Part shown: in pieces, positions 1-12,400 of the stretch
Position numbering within the stretch: position 1 is the first letter of the stretch
Layout: every line of letters begins with the position of its first letter
From: Crambe crambe
Taxonomy: Eukaryota; Porifera; Demospongiae; Poecilosclerida; Crambeidae
DNA length: 64,000 nucleotides
Assembly (NCBI GenBank): GCA_963924555.1
Contig: OZ004596.1
Location: forward strand, 6,272,139-6,336,138
Direction of reading: 5' to 3'
The notes under the pieces: model-generated
What the model saw: the letters and a program-made list of their open reading frames with translations, nothing else
Databases searched by the model: none
What the model was told of the DNA's origin: nothing
Position numbers and translations under genes: made by a program

Positions 1-266
1 CTTCTCCCTGCCTTGAGAAATGTCTGGGATGCAGACAAATGTCTCTTCTGCCTGCACCTGGTAGAGCAAAGTCATGTGATCAAGAAAAATCATCATCACA
101 TCATCATCTAACCACCTCAGGATCTACAGAAGTCAGTGAACAGGAGGGGTCAAAGGTGAAGTTAATACCATTCAGATCCTCGACTCCAGTAATATCCACT
201 GTAAACCACTTTCATGATCACAAGGATGTCCTCTCACTAGTGGGTGGGTTAACTTACAAAAGTACT

Positions 267-1218
267 TCAACTCATCCATAGATCTCTATCAACAAACAGC
301 AAACTGAACAGTAAGAAGGTGAGCAACTACCACTGACCAATTTCCTTCCACATGGAGCAGTGTAATATGTGTCCATATGTCTACCATCACAACGACGGAG
401 AATTGTTCTACACAAGTATAATAATTTGCTTCAGACAGGGAGTTCACTTACCTCTGCCATCCCAGCTGGAGCACAACCTCAAGTGGTGAGAAGTGGGAGG
501 GGCTAGCCAGTGCACTGATCGTGTCTCCAGCACAGCCATGGTTGCACTCGTGTGGAATAACTGTACAGCAGGAGTAGACAATACATCAAGTCCCAAGGGA
601 TGTCTCTAGCTACAATACTGTCAACTCACATAATTGCTTTGATTTCTGATATGGCTTGAGGCAGTAGGTGTGGTCATGGTATACTATGTTGATGGGTAAG
701 TTCTTCTCCTGGCTTGCTATGTACTGCAGCCTGTGTGCATGCCATGCCAGTGGGAAAGAAACTGATGGCAAATCAAAAAATAATGGCACATACTTTGTAT
801 CATCGGCTAAAGTCTCAAAATTGCGTCCATTGGTTTCATACCACTTCTCCACTCCTTCCAGGCTGGCTTCCCAGCTTTTCAACAAGGCAAGGTGTTCAGA
901 TAGCTCTCTGCAAAAAAGAAGCTAACAGCTGATCTTCATGCCCTTATGCATTTAAGATTGTGAGAAGCCAGTTTTCAACCTTTTCTGGTAGACTTCCAAT
1001 CTATCATCTATAATCTTTATGAAATCAGACCAAAGTAGATTAGATTCATTTTCCTCCCCTTCCTCCTCGTCTGGAGATTCGCAGTAGCTCTTTATCCGTG
1101 ACGAGCTCGAGCCACAGGCCATCCTCTTAGTGGGCATTATTTCTTGAAGTTCAAAGGTGAAGTTTGTCACGTGCAAAACCATCGCGTAGTTTTTGGACAG
1201 TTCTAGCCTAGCCCCCAA
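267..1218 (-). CDS. Unrecognised small protein (about 220 aa), four exons
   Basis: I do not recognise this protein. A start at 1218 (MGARLELSKNYAM) opens an exon with an acidic patch (SPDEEEGEENES). It joins a second exon (ELSEHLALLKSWEAS ... KPYQKSKQ), a third at about 486-570 (FIPHECNHGCAGDTISALAS ... LQLGWQ) and a short last exon (SLLFVDRDLWMS) ending at 267-269. Frames join cleanly across introns with normal acceptors; the donor of exon 1 (GTTGAA) is weak. No signal peptide or membrane segment is visible. It stands head-to-head with ataxin-2, only 108 bp from its start codon, so the two probably share a promoter. The last exon and stop are the least certain part. A sensitive profile search on the joined protein would be decisive. 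Confidence 0.55.
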
Positions 1219-1326
1219 GTGCTATTCCTTGACCTTGGTCTACAGCTCTGTTCTTTTCCTTTACTTTGAGTTAAATAGCATCCTGACAGTTTGAGACCAG
1301 TGTTCCTGTCTACGTGACGTGGCCCT

Positions 1327-4300
1327 ATGGCTACAACAACCCAGCGACCGGGCAAGAGGGCAAAGCAGTCGCCTCACACCAGCCACAGGTAAACTGGCTA
1401 GTTACATTGCTGGTAACATACATTATCATCAGTGAGGTATACACCTTCAGTTTTCTTACTTACTTATGACTGAATAGGGTGGAGTGTTTTCAGGTTTGGA
1501 TATGTTCTCTTTGATTGTAGGGTAGGTCCAAGGGATCATTTTAATCAACATCCAATGACTTCATCAGTGGTGAGTTGATCCAATTAGCAGATTGTAGGCA
1601 AATTTAACGCATCACCCCTCCCACTATCCACACAGCCCCAGTCCAATCTGCCTGGAGTGTACTCCAACCCTGACATGGCATATGCTCTGGTCAACATAGT
1701 GGTACGTTGACTCTCGCTGATACTAATTCCTGTCAGCCTGATACTCTCTCTCTCCTCAGGGCTGTATTGTGGATGTCCAGATGCAGAGTGGTGCAGTGTA
1801 TCAGGGAGTATTGAAGGCCGTCTCTCCTAAGCTCTCAATAGCACTAGCACTGGCTCATGATAAGACCAAAGTAGCCTCCAAGGAGAACACAGAGAAACTA
1901 ATGCAGCTGGAGTTTGCAGACATAGTGACAGTCTCAGTATTGCCTGACTCAAACCCAAGTAAAGGTCAGTATCATCAAGTATTGGATTTTGATAAAATTG
2001 ATGTGCTGCAATGTCTCTTGTGTAGATATTTTTAAGACAGACACAGAGATCAGTCACCCCAACGGCTCTAGTTCATCACAAGAGCTACAGGTGAAGCTGA
2101 CCATTGCATGCAGGGTCTGATTTTTCATATATTTCCATTTTACAGCCTTTCAGTTTTGATGATGACTCGACTCCCCTTGCGCTGAATGATGGTGTAAGTT
2201 CCTTGCCAGTAACCTGCCCTTATCTCTTATCCATACACATGAAAGCCATTATTTTAGCAACTGTCTGTGTCACTAGCTTGTACCTACCTCATGAGACTTA
2301 TGTTACTGCCATATTGTTGTATAGCCTTCTAAGTGAGTGAACTTAGCTGCTTAAGATAGGGGTGTTACCATTGTGGCCCCTTCCTGATTAAAAGGGTGTC
2401 CCCATTTGTCAGACTATAACAAAAGGGCCTTTCCCTGTTTCATGTTATGCCTGGGTGTTTGTGTCCGGGATTAAATTTGGGAGAAAATTAAAACAAGGTT
2501 TGTTTCATTTCACTTTCAGTCAAGTGGTTGGAGTGCAGAGGAGATGTTTGCAATTAATAGGACCAAATTCAATGTGGAGTCGAGTTATGATGAAGAAATG
2601 ACTGACTACACGTGAGTTGAGTTGAGTGGAATATTGGGGTGACTTGGTTGCATTATTTCCCTGTATATAGGACAAAGCTGGAACGTACTGATACAAAGGA
2701 TTTCCAGCAACGTGAGGAGCGGGCAGAGAAACTGGCACAAGAGATAGAGAAAGACACAGATAGGCACAAAATTGATGACGCTGGAACAGAGGAGGAATTG
2801 TAAATTTGACAGTGGGGACGAGTATTTTCCTGCCTAGCTAATCACACCTGCCTTAGCCCTTAGCTAATTGACACCTGCCTCCTCACTGCACCTTTACTAA
2901 TTTGCTACTGTCCAGGTTTAGTTCTGTGGTCAGACACAAAGTAGCTGAAGTCCCTCCCACCCTTTCTGCACCAATCTCCCAGCACCACATATCCCCTGTG
3001 GCTCAGTCCAACAGCAGCTTGTCTGATGCTGCACAGAACTCAGAGGAGAGTCCTGCCGATATGAAGGGGGCGGGTGCTTGCCTGGAGTCCCTGACAGGCA
3101 CTGATTCCTTCTCGTCTCCAATTGGAAGTAGCCTGTCGTTGTCCCCGACTGATGCCCACTCTCACCACTCCAATGACCAGGATGGGGGGACAAGTCTCGA
3201 GTCGGGGATTGCTCTCAGTGAGGGACACCAGAGTCCCCCTATTGACCAGGCAGGGGAGGGACAGGCCAAGGGGTTGGTAGTGGAGGAGGAGCGGGACAGA
3301 GAAGTTGAGCAAGATGAGGTAATGCCGTTTTGTTTTTGTTGTTTTTTGTCGTTGTTTTTGTCAATTGACGATTTAAGTGCCTTATTTGTTCAGATTGCGA
3401 GCCCTGTGGCTGGCACAGGTGCTGAAACAGGAGAGGAAGGGACCATTAAAGAGACAGATGTGCTTCCCAGCATGGATATCACCTCTGAAGCTCAGACACC
3501 AGAATCAAGTCAAGACAAAGCAATGTGAGAACCAACATTGAATGTAGTGCAAAAAGTACCTTATATGCATATGGCTTACTATGTGACTCGTGTCACATGT
3601 TGATGTAGCTAAAAGTACGTGCCATTGTGGAGTGAAAGTAGAGTCTATGGTTTCTGTCGTGGCACTCGCCTATGACAGATATGCCAAGACATATTCACGT
3701 AATGAGTATGCAATTAATTTTAAACTCATTAGAAATGTGCGCAAGTTCCGACTGGATCCCAATGCCAAGGAGTTTAATCCTGGTGCTGCTCCATTTCTCT
3801 CCATCTCAAGTTCTATTGGCTCCCAATCTTCTGTAAGTTCACTCCTTTCATTGGTTGACCTAATTCTTGAAGAATTTGTCACAACAGGCCTCAGCAGTCA
3901 TTGACTCCACCTCCTTATTTCGACCCCCCCAAGCCACCTCCCACAATCTTGGAACTGGAAAGAGATACCCCAAACGTGGGCGTGGCCAGGCCCCTCTGCA
4001 GTACCCTCAAGAGTCTGTTGCTTATGTATCGACATCATCTGGGAACTACATGTTCTCTCAGGCACAGCAAGCTGCAGTAGTTCGGCAGCAAGTACCAAGT
4101 GGGCAAAGTAAGTATCAAACTCCTTATATGGCAAATTAATTATGCTTCCCTCTGTTGCTATAGTGATTCAGTATCCAGCTGGTGTGCATCAATTTGGTAT
4201 GCCTTTTGCTGCAGCTGCAGCTGGTACTTACATCAATGCTCAAGGACATGGCTCTCAACATGCAAGTCTATATTATTGTTATTGTGGTCAATCCTAGAAT

Positions 4301-4883
4301 GCCTTGCTTATAGATGGTGAATGCAAAGTTCATGGGTGGAGGGGATATCAGTCCCCAACATCAAATGTATGCAGGTAAATGACCATTGTTTATTTTAGTT
4401 GTTTTTGTTTATCACTTTGTTGTTTACCACTTTGTTGTTTATCACTTTGTTGTTTACCACTTTGTTGTTTATCACTTTGTTGTTTATCACTTTGTTTGTT
4501 GTATGAAGGTGGTGGTCAGCAGCTTCCTCTACACATGAACCTGGTCCAGCAACCTCCACCCCCTCACAATCAGATGATACCCAATGGATCCCAGTCCCAA
4601 CTCTCCAGCACCCATGCTGGTCTTGTGCCCACACCCCCAGGCCCCACCCCTGCAATCAGCCCACAAATGATGCTCATGCAAGGAAACATTTCTCCTCAGC
4701 ACCCCCAAGGGACAGTTTACCAGCACAATGTCATGCAAGTCACAGGAGTAATGCCTCAAGTTGGTGGCCAAAATCAGGGTAAGAGTCTGAATGTACGTCC
4801 AATTATAATCAATTTCTTTTTATTCTTTAGCAGTGATGGCTCAGAACAGATATGTGTACTCGCCCCAACACCCACAAAACTGA
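1327..4883 (+). CDS. ATXN2: Ataxin-2, RNA-binding protein with Lsm, LsmAD and PAM2 motifs
   Basis: Ataxin-2 is a cytoplasmic RNA-binding protein acting in translation, mRNA stability and stress granules. Exons at 1327-1388, 1521-1569, 1636-1701 and 1760-1964 join in frame. The Lsm fold (about residues 40-125) holds NPDMAYALVNIV and GCIVDVQMQSGAVYQGVL. The LsmAD domain follows (about 165-230; SSGWSAEEMFAINRTKFNVE, then TKLERTDTKDFQQREERAEK). A clear PAM2 motif, LDPNAKEFNPGAAPFLS, near 3753-3808 should bind the MLLE domain of poly(A)-binding protein. The C-terminus is Gln/Pro/Met-rich and ends YVYSPQHPQN. The order Lsm, LsmAD, PAM2 is the family's. No long polyglutamine run is present. The first 21 codons are inferred from an ATG that keeps frame through two small exons. 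Its divergent neighbour is the small unknown gene; RNF185 converges on it. Confidence 0.93.
4404..4497 (+). repeat. 15-bp minisatellite in an ATXN2 intron
   Basis: About six copies of a 15-nt unit, TTTGTTGTTTATCAC or TTTGTTGTTTACCAC, lie just before an exon that resumes at GGTGGTGGTCAGCAG. The T-rich units supply the polypyrimidine tract of that acceptor. Confidence 0.9.
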
Positions 4884-5243
4884 TGAGTAGGTACAGAAAT
4901 ACCCTTAATCACATGGCCCAATATCTCACCATTTTTGCACACTTGTATTTCAGTCCAGGCACAGATTAGGGAAATTTAATTTATACACCATGGTGTCAGC
5001 CACTGTGTTCTCTTTCTTTCTCTCTCTGTTTTTTTTTTTTCTCCCTTTCTTGAGATGGACACTTCTTCTCACTGTACTCCTTGCATTGTTCTGTTTATTT
5101 ATGTACATATTGTGCAGCATCCATTTCCATTGCAATGAAATTAATCTCGTTCAATGTGTAGTAAGATGAAGGGGGTTGGGGGAAATCACAAGTGCTTTAA
5201 CACAATGTCTGACGTGAGCAAGTGTATGTGTGCAAGTCATTTA
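4884..5243. other. Convergent intergenic region ATXN2 / RNF185
   Basis: These 360 bp lie between two stop codons and should hold both 3' UTRs. I see a T-rich run near 5028-5040 and no gene or structured element. Confidence 0.6.
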
Positions 5244-6115
5244 TCACGAAAAGATGATCAGAATGAGAACTAGAACTGCTACCATGATGAAGACTCTGGC
5301 TACTCTTTGTTCCTCTGCCCTCACTTGAGGGTTGTTCACATGCCTAGCTGGGGGTACTCCATCTACAGTGATATTATAACCCAGTCGAGTAAGAGTAGTA
5401 TAGGATCAAATTGTGCATACTAGATAAGTAACTCGTTTGGAAATTTACATCCACTCACTTTGCTGCTGATTTCCAAAGATTTGAAACATGGGCTATAATT
5501 ATATAGAGAATACAATAATGATTATACCAATGGCTCTAAGATTAGCTTACTCCCATCATTGTAAAGGGAAAAGCTCCAATTCCGAATGAGATATTGATGC
5601 CTCCCATTCCATCTCCCTGTGTGTGTGGTCAAGTGTAAGGTTCTCCAGTAGGGAAGATGTTACCTGATCTAAGTCATGGGGCTCTTCTCTGTGTCCTGGT
5701 GGACGCGGAGGGATCTTCTCCCGAGGGTCTGACTTATCTGTGGCTCCCCTACCATACAAAGGGATGAGCTTGTCTTTATCTATCACAGACTTGCACACCG
5801 GACAGGTAGGGTTGTTGGGACGCGATTCCATCCACTGAAGAGGAATTTTAAATACCTCTAACTGCTAAACTTGAGTACAGTACTAAACTTACTCTGTGAA
5901 TACACGGCCAACTTTACCAAAGCAAGTTTCAGAGGAGAAAAAGGAAAAGGTGATGCAATGGAACAGGTGCTAATGATGGAAATTTACCAGAATAAATGCC
6001 CACACATGCTGACAACAGCTTCTTTGGCCTGCTCGAAACAAATATGGCACTCATAAGTGCCCTCTCCAGATCCATGCTCTCCTTTACTGTCGTTATCATT
6101 TGCTGGAGTAGCCAT
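5244..6115 (-). CDS. RNF185: RING-type E3 ubiquitin ligase RNF185/RNF5
   Basis: RNF185 and RNF5 are tail-anchored ER/mitochondrial ubiquitin ligases working in ER-associated degradation. The start at 6113-6115 gives [15 protein letters not shown], then the [24 protein letters not shown], a tiny exon (CWPCIHR), and [20 protein letters not shown]. All eight zinc ligands (C3HC4) are present. The family signature after the [23 protein letters not shown] followed by PPRPPGHR, is conserved. A later exon encodes a glycine-rich stretch ([12 protein letters not shown]) and the last encodes [19 protein letters not shown], a C-terminal membrane anchor ending at the stop. This is the family's length and order. 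The gene is divergent from HECTD4, another ubiquitin ligase, with 346 bp between start codons. Confidence 0.93.
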
Positions 6116-6461
6116 TCTGTATCGGCAGTACCGGCAACCAACACTTCCTAAGTATATATTTCCGATTTTTGCAATAGAGATAGTTGGAAATTAATGTTTT
6201 GGGTCATTTGTCTATCGATATCATGTGACTCATAAGTGATTATCACGTGATATTATTCTTTCTATCTCTATAATAATAGCAGGTGCTTTTTTGGCTCCAC
6301 GGTGAGAAACTGCTTTCTATTGTCTGTTAGAGCTAAGAAATGTTCCAAATGGTGTGAAGAGGAGTTGAATATCATTGGTACGTGGTTTAGAAGAGTGTAT
6401 GAAGTGGTACCTGCATCTGTAGTGAGCCAGTAACTTGGTTCTTTTTAGGTGAGCTCACGTG
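6116..6461. promoter_or_regulatory. Divergent promoter region RNF185 / HECTD4
   Basis: This 346-bp gap separates the two start codons. It holds TCATGTGA at 6221-6228 and TCACGTGA at 6243-6250, both fitting the E-box bound by MITF/TFE- or USF-type bHLH-zip factors. A splice acceptor (CTTTTTAG, ending near 6448) just upstream of the HECTD4 ATG suggests a 5' UTR intron. Promoter use is inferred. Confidence 0.5.
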
Positions 6462-9400
6462 ATGGCAGGATCCTCTAGCTCTATGGCCAGTGGTGACCTC
6501 TGGCAGTGGTTAGCTGTAAATGAGGAGAGGCTACTGCTCCATGATGGGCTGGTTACAATGTCAGACCATATAGCTGTTCCAAGCGGTGTGGCAGAAATTA
6601 AAGAGGAGGACCTTGGCCTCCCTGTCCTCGATGGCAAGACACCACAAGAATTGGCCAAAATAATTCTCAAAGAGTGTAACAATAAGACTACCTCTTATGC
6701 TAGTTTGATGGAGTACAGACTAAATGCACTCAAGGGATTGTGGAGGGCACTCAAAGAGTTTGAGGAGTCTCATGCCACTAGTGTTGCCAAGGAACAAAGT
6801 TCTTCTCAGTCCTCAAGTGCTCATACAGTGTCATTTGCTTCTCGTGTGAGCTTGGTCCTCATATTCCCCCTCATCAAATCTCTCAGTAAACTTGACCCAA
6901 CACTCTCTTCAGAGACAGCTAGTATTCTCTTGGAAACTTTGCGTGCTTGTGAACCCCTTTCTCTGAGCGGGGAACCCCTTGACTGTATCAGTGGACTTGA
7001 AAACATGCTCTGTTCCTGGCTCCATTCAGTTCAGAAAAGTTCTGGAGGTACCTCTGTTAATCAGGTTCAGAATGCAGCATCAGCACTTGTGGCACTCGCT
7101 GTGGCAGTGTAAATCAAAATAGAGAGAAACATAACTTTTGAGGGCAGTGCATGATGTGTGATTGTATCATTTTGTAGTGGTACCGGTAGCCTTCTTCTGC
7201 GCACAGTCCACCTACTGCAGTCCCTCAAGGTCTCCTTCCCTCATCTCCGCCTCCTGGTCCCAGGCATCCTATACAAGCTCCTCCGAGATCACATGACCCA
7301 GGAGAGTTCTTCTGGTCTCACAGCCGACAATCACATTCTCTGCTGGGGCTACAACGATGGACTGATTCAAGATGGCAAGGAAGGATCAGGTGAGGATGAG
7401 GGTGTGGTCATGGGGTGTGGCTATTTTTACTGTGATTGGATTAGGTCCCAGGTCCATTGCATTTGATGGTCAGTTCATATACGTGACAAGTTCTTCTCTA
7501 AAGTCTTTGTTGAAGTTGGGTTCGGGCAAGAAGGGTACAATCAAGGGATTGGTCTACACCAGTGAGGATTTAGAGTCAGGCTGGCTAGTCTACGCTGATG
7601 GCCTCTTAGTTCATTGCACAACAAATGACCGAGGAGCTTTCTGCAGGCGCATCGATAGAAACACACTGAAGGCAAGTTTCTATTGGCTTTAGATGATCTG
7701 ATAACTGTTGTGTTTTGTAGGTGTGTGAAGATATACTGTTGGAGGATGGACCTGTGGACGTCCAGCAGACCTTTCAGCTGTTATCTGATGGAAAGGATCT
7801 CTTTTGGCTCTACTCTTTACAGAGCCAAGAAACAGTGACTCACCCTGTGACAGGCGAAAAGATCAAGCAACACCCTCTCATCTTACACATATTGCACTTT
7901 AAGGTACAGAGTATAGGGATCCAGCAGGACAAGGCCTCCAATAGTTCTCCCTAACCCCTTCCTTCAGAATTCAGAAGGATGTATTAAATTGGTACCAGGA
8001 GAGAAAGTGTTGATTCAGCGATTAGGTCCAGAGAGTGAGAAGAGTTCAGATGTGATAAAAGCACTGGCTCGTGCCAATGCTTCTTACTCCAACTCAGCCC
8101 TCTCGTCCTTCCTTGGCATCTCCAAAGATGACAACTGTAAGCCATTCATTTATACACTGGGGGAATCCCTGTAATTATAATTAATTTCTAGCTGGAGCTA
8201 CAAGCTGTGGACTGACTGTTCGGATGCTCCAGAAGTGTGCTGCTTACACCACTGGTTCCACCCTCGTCCTCCTAGCACCCCCACCCACTCCAGGAGGGCG
8301 TGGCAACCTCTTTGGTGTTCAAGGGAGTCATGCGTCCAAGGCTCTGTGTTTGAATTTATGTTTCAGTGTGTCGAGTGGGAAATCTCTCTCTCACCCTGAT
8401 CTGATACCTTCCTCCCAACTACGCTGTGCCCTCTCCAAGGGTGCTTCCATGTCAACCATGGGTAAGTAATTCTTCTTGGCAGTAGGTCCTTTTTCCATCG
8501 TCTCTCCCTCCCTCCCTCCTCTCCAGCTGCTAGTTACGACTCTGGCAATCACTGTATCTGGACATGTAATGATGACTGGATTGACGTGTGGGATTGTGCT
8601 GGCAAGGTCCGCATTGCCACTCACCAACTTGCCACTCGACTGGGCATGTCCTGCATTGAAGAGTTGATTCCTTCCTCACCGCCCCAGTCTGAAGACCAGG
8701 CCATTTCAGTCTCGGAGGCTATAGGATTGATGATCAGACACATCGGGATAGAATCCTGTCGCTTGGTCCCTGATTTTTCCACGACGGTGATTCATAGCCT
8801 CCCTCTGACCTTCCTGGAGCAATGCTGCAAGCTGCTGGAGTGGAGTCTCAAGGAGCAGGCCTGGAACAATGCCCAAGCTGTCCTCATCACACTACAGGTA
8901 AGTTGAGAAGACCATGCATGCATAAATACATAGAGCCACACTTATTTCTCATCTTAGGCTGTTTTGCCATCATTTTTGAGTGATCGAAGAATGAATAAGA
9001 CCAAGATCCTTCCTCTTCGGGACCGGGTGAGGGAGTTGATTTGGAATCTCCTCACGACTTCTTCCTCCCTAGATCCCTCCCACTCCCTCCTTGTGGAGGC
9101 AAGGAGGATCGTCAGGTGAGCCTGAAGATTTTATCATGTGTAGTTAGTTATTGAGATCTTTATGGATCTGATGCAGTCGTAACTGTGAAGCTCTTTTCCT
9201 CAACCACAAGGACCGGGCACAGTTCATCTCTACTCTTTTGGAAGCAGGTGAGAAGAAGTACTCTATGCTAGGGAAAACATCATTACTGCATTACTTATTA
9301 GAGTCTGAAGGGACCCATCCTCTGTCATCACTGAGGGAGGAGGTGTTGGTCCAAGTAGCTTATGACTTGCAACAATCGTCATCTCTCTCTCCAGCTGTTA

Positions 9401-12400
9401 TGAGGTGCGTGTGTATGTATGTAATGTAAGCTCCAGGAGGTTGCCAGCATTGGCTCATAGTGCCTGCTTCAGTGCACAGGCTTGACCAGCAGCAGCAGCT
9501 ATATGATTGCATATAATGGTCAACAGGGTCAGCCATTGATTACTCACTCCCTTGCTTTCTTAGTGTGTCAGAGCTGGTGAAGGGTAGCATTCAAATTGAG
9601 TCTATTGATTTGATCAAGAATTGCTTCAGCTGCCCTCCTGAAGACCTTCCAGCCCTCATCTTCTGCTCACCAGTAAGACAAACACATGATAAAGTACTGT
9701 AAATATAAGACCCTTTGCTTTCTGGTGCAGGTATTTCCCCCTGCTCTGCTGTGTGGCAGTGCTCTGCTGAATGTTACCTTGAGGAGGCTGGTCCTCTCTC
9801 TACGGGGAAAAGGGGAGGAGGAGGACACACCCTCCACAGCTGGAGAGGCTCCTCCCACTAATCAGGCAAAGGACATAACAGTGAGTCAAAGATTTTCGAG
9901 TGAATTTAAGAGGTTATATATCTCTTCTGGTTCTGTGTAGGAGAGTAGAGAAACTTTGCTAGAGATTTGTGATAAACTGGATGTTTTCAATGCCTGTAAA
10001 GAAGTAAGTTGTCTCCAATGTACATGGTGATTACTGTGACATATCACTATCTATTGACAGACTCTTGAGGAGTTGTGTGCTTTGACCTTGGGTCTTCCAG
10101 AAGAGTCCACTGAAAACTCTTCCCTGGGAGAGTCTATGGAAGAATCCACAAGGGCTTTCTCACCAGATCCATCTCCTGCAATCTCCAATGAGGGGACTGG
10201 GGAGCGGCCCACCTTGTCTCCCTCTCCCCGCCCCCCCTCCCCACGACAGATTTGTGTGCAGGCAGTGGAGAGAGCTGCTCGGAGCAGTGTCTTGGGCTGT
10301 TGTCTTCAGCCTCTCTTGGCGGTGGTGAGTGACCCTGAGACTTGCACCTTGCAAATGGCCAACACTATGCAGAGGAGTCTCAGCAAACTGGCTCAGCTGG
10401 CAGCACAGGTCAGGTCAGGGGGTGTGGTCATGCAGTGGGGGAGGGTATTCAGAAGTCACTGGTGTGTGGACACCCTTTGATATGGACCAGTCAAATACAG
10501 TCCATATTTATTACTCACACCTATAGCAATTATCTCTTAATTAAGATGGGGGCAGGAGAAACCGAGGAGGGAGGACTTAAGATGTCCACTTCCATGCGAT
10601 GTCCCTGCTACATTATCATTTTAGACTCTTTGTTGGAATTTATGTGTTTTATAAACCTTCTGATTGACTGACCGTGTGACTGATTGTATTTCCAGGCACA
10701 CTGTTTGTTGTACAAGAATTCAGGAGACCCCACCAACATCAAGGTACCTGCCCCCTGGGCCACTGGCCGTAGTGTGGAGACCATTCATCCTGTCAGAGAT
10801 AACTACAAATTCAAAGAGACAGTGTCCTTCCCAGGGGCCAGTAACCTATACCTGAAGTTTGACCCACGCTGCTCCTCCCAGTATGACTATGACAAAGTGA
10901 TAGTGTTTTCTGGGGAGTCGGCCTCGGGCACCAAAGTGGCTGAATATGGCGGGAACACACATGGTTTTGGCAGCAGGAGTGTGCTGGGTAAAGGATGGCC
11001 TAAAGATCTGGTCAAGGTATATTCGGTACTGATATATATAGAATTAAGGGGAATTAGTGTATGTTTACAATTTAGGTGGAAGGAGATACCGTGACCTTCA
11101 CCTTTGAGATGAAATCCGGACGGGAACACAGTACCCCAGATAAGGCCATGTGGGGATTTGCTTGCACTGTGCGCCCACAGGAATCGTCCGAGACCAGTCC
11201 TACTGGTCTTCCCTTCATCACCGATCTCTACCTGTCTCTCACATCTGTGTGCTGTTCTCTGATTGGTCAGCTGTACACAGGACCAGTGGTGAGTCCAGAA
11301 GAGGAGCAAGCTCAAGATTTGCTGAATAGTGAGTTGTTGCAATGCTGTGTGTGGTCCATGGATGAAGGGACAGTGGAGACCCTCCCTCTCAGCAAGGAGA
11401 GTTTTCCTCTACCCAACCCTGCACTCCAACATCCCTTACCTCCCAAAGTCATCGAACAGCTACGCAGTCTCGTCAACAAACCACGTCCCACACTGCGTCC
11501 AAGCACTCAAGAACTTCTTCAACCTCACTTACTGGAAGACGTGATAGTGTCTGTATCTCTGAAACAGTATGGTGCTGAGTCAGCTCTCCGTCTCTTGGGA
11601 AAGGCAGAAAACACTCCTAAAATGGAAGCATGGAAAGAGCTGTTGGAGTTGGTGTTTTCTCGTATTAATAATCTAGAGCGTCGTTTGCAGCTGCTTGCTG
11701 AGTTGGAGACCAGTTGGTGGAATGATGTGGAAGATATGGTGTCGGGAACCATGCAGCCTAATTCAGAGCCCTTCTTCTTCCACTTGCTGCATCATGACAG
11801 CACCCACAAGAGCTTGGAGCTGTTGTGTTGCCTCAAGGACGTAGTTCTCAATCACAACGACCTCCTCTCCACTGCCAGGGACCTCCAGGACAAAATGGAA
11901 GATGATGTCGAGACAAGAAAAGCTACTCCGCAAGGGGAATCCCCTGATAAAACCCCCGTGGTAAGCATTACCCTTTCCAAACTAGTTGCACAGTGTGGTA
12001 ATTAAAAGGTTTATCTCAAAGGAGTGAGATGTAAATGGTGCCTCTTCATTCTTGTGTTGTATTTGTAGACACGTGGATTAGTGCAGGGAGTAATGGACCG
12101 AGCCAAGCTGTTGTTGAGTGTGACCATCGCTCACGAGCACCGTGGAATATCCAAGTCGAGCTATGGCACGGTGAGCCATGACGACAGCTTGCTGGTCACT
12201 TCCTCCATGGCTAGCTTCTCCCGCTCCATCTCTGCTCCACCCCCTTCCATGGAAGTGGGCGTCAGGTATGTTCCTCATAGTCACATGACTTCCACATAAA
12301 CTGAATATTGTGCAGGAGAACCAGAAGTGGCACCCTTCGCACCAGGCACTCTTTACTAGACATGCCTTCCACAGGAGACAAGTCAAACCTGCTAGACCAG

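Noticed and set aside
6459..6461. GTG as the HECTD4 start
   Set aside because: An ATG follows directly at 6462; GTG starts are not expected in an animal nuclear gene.
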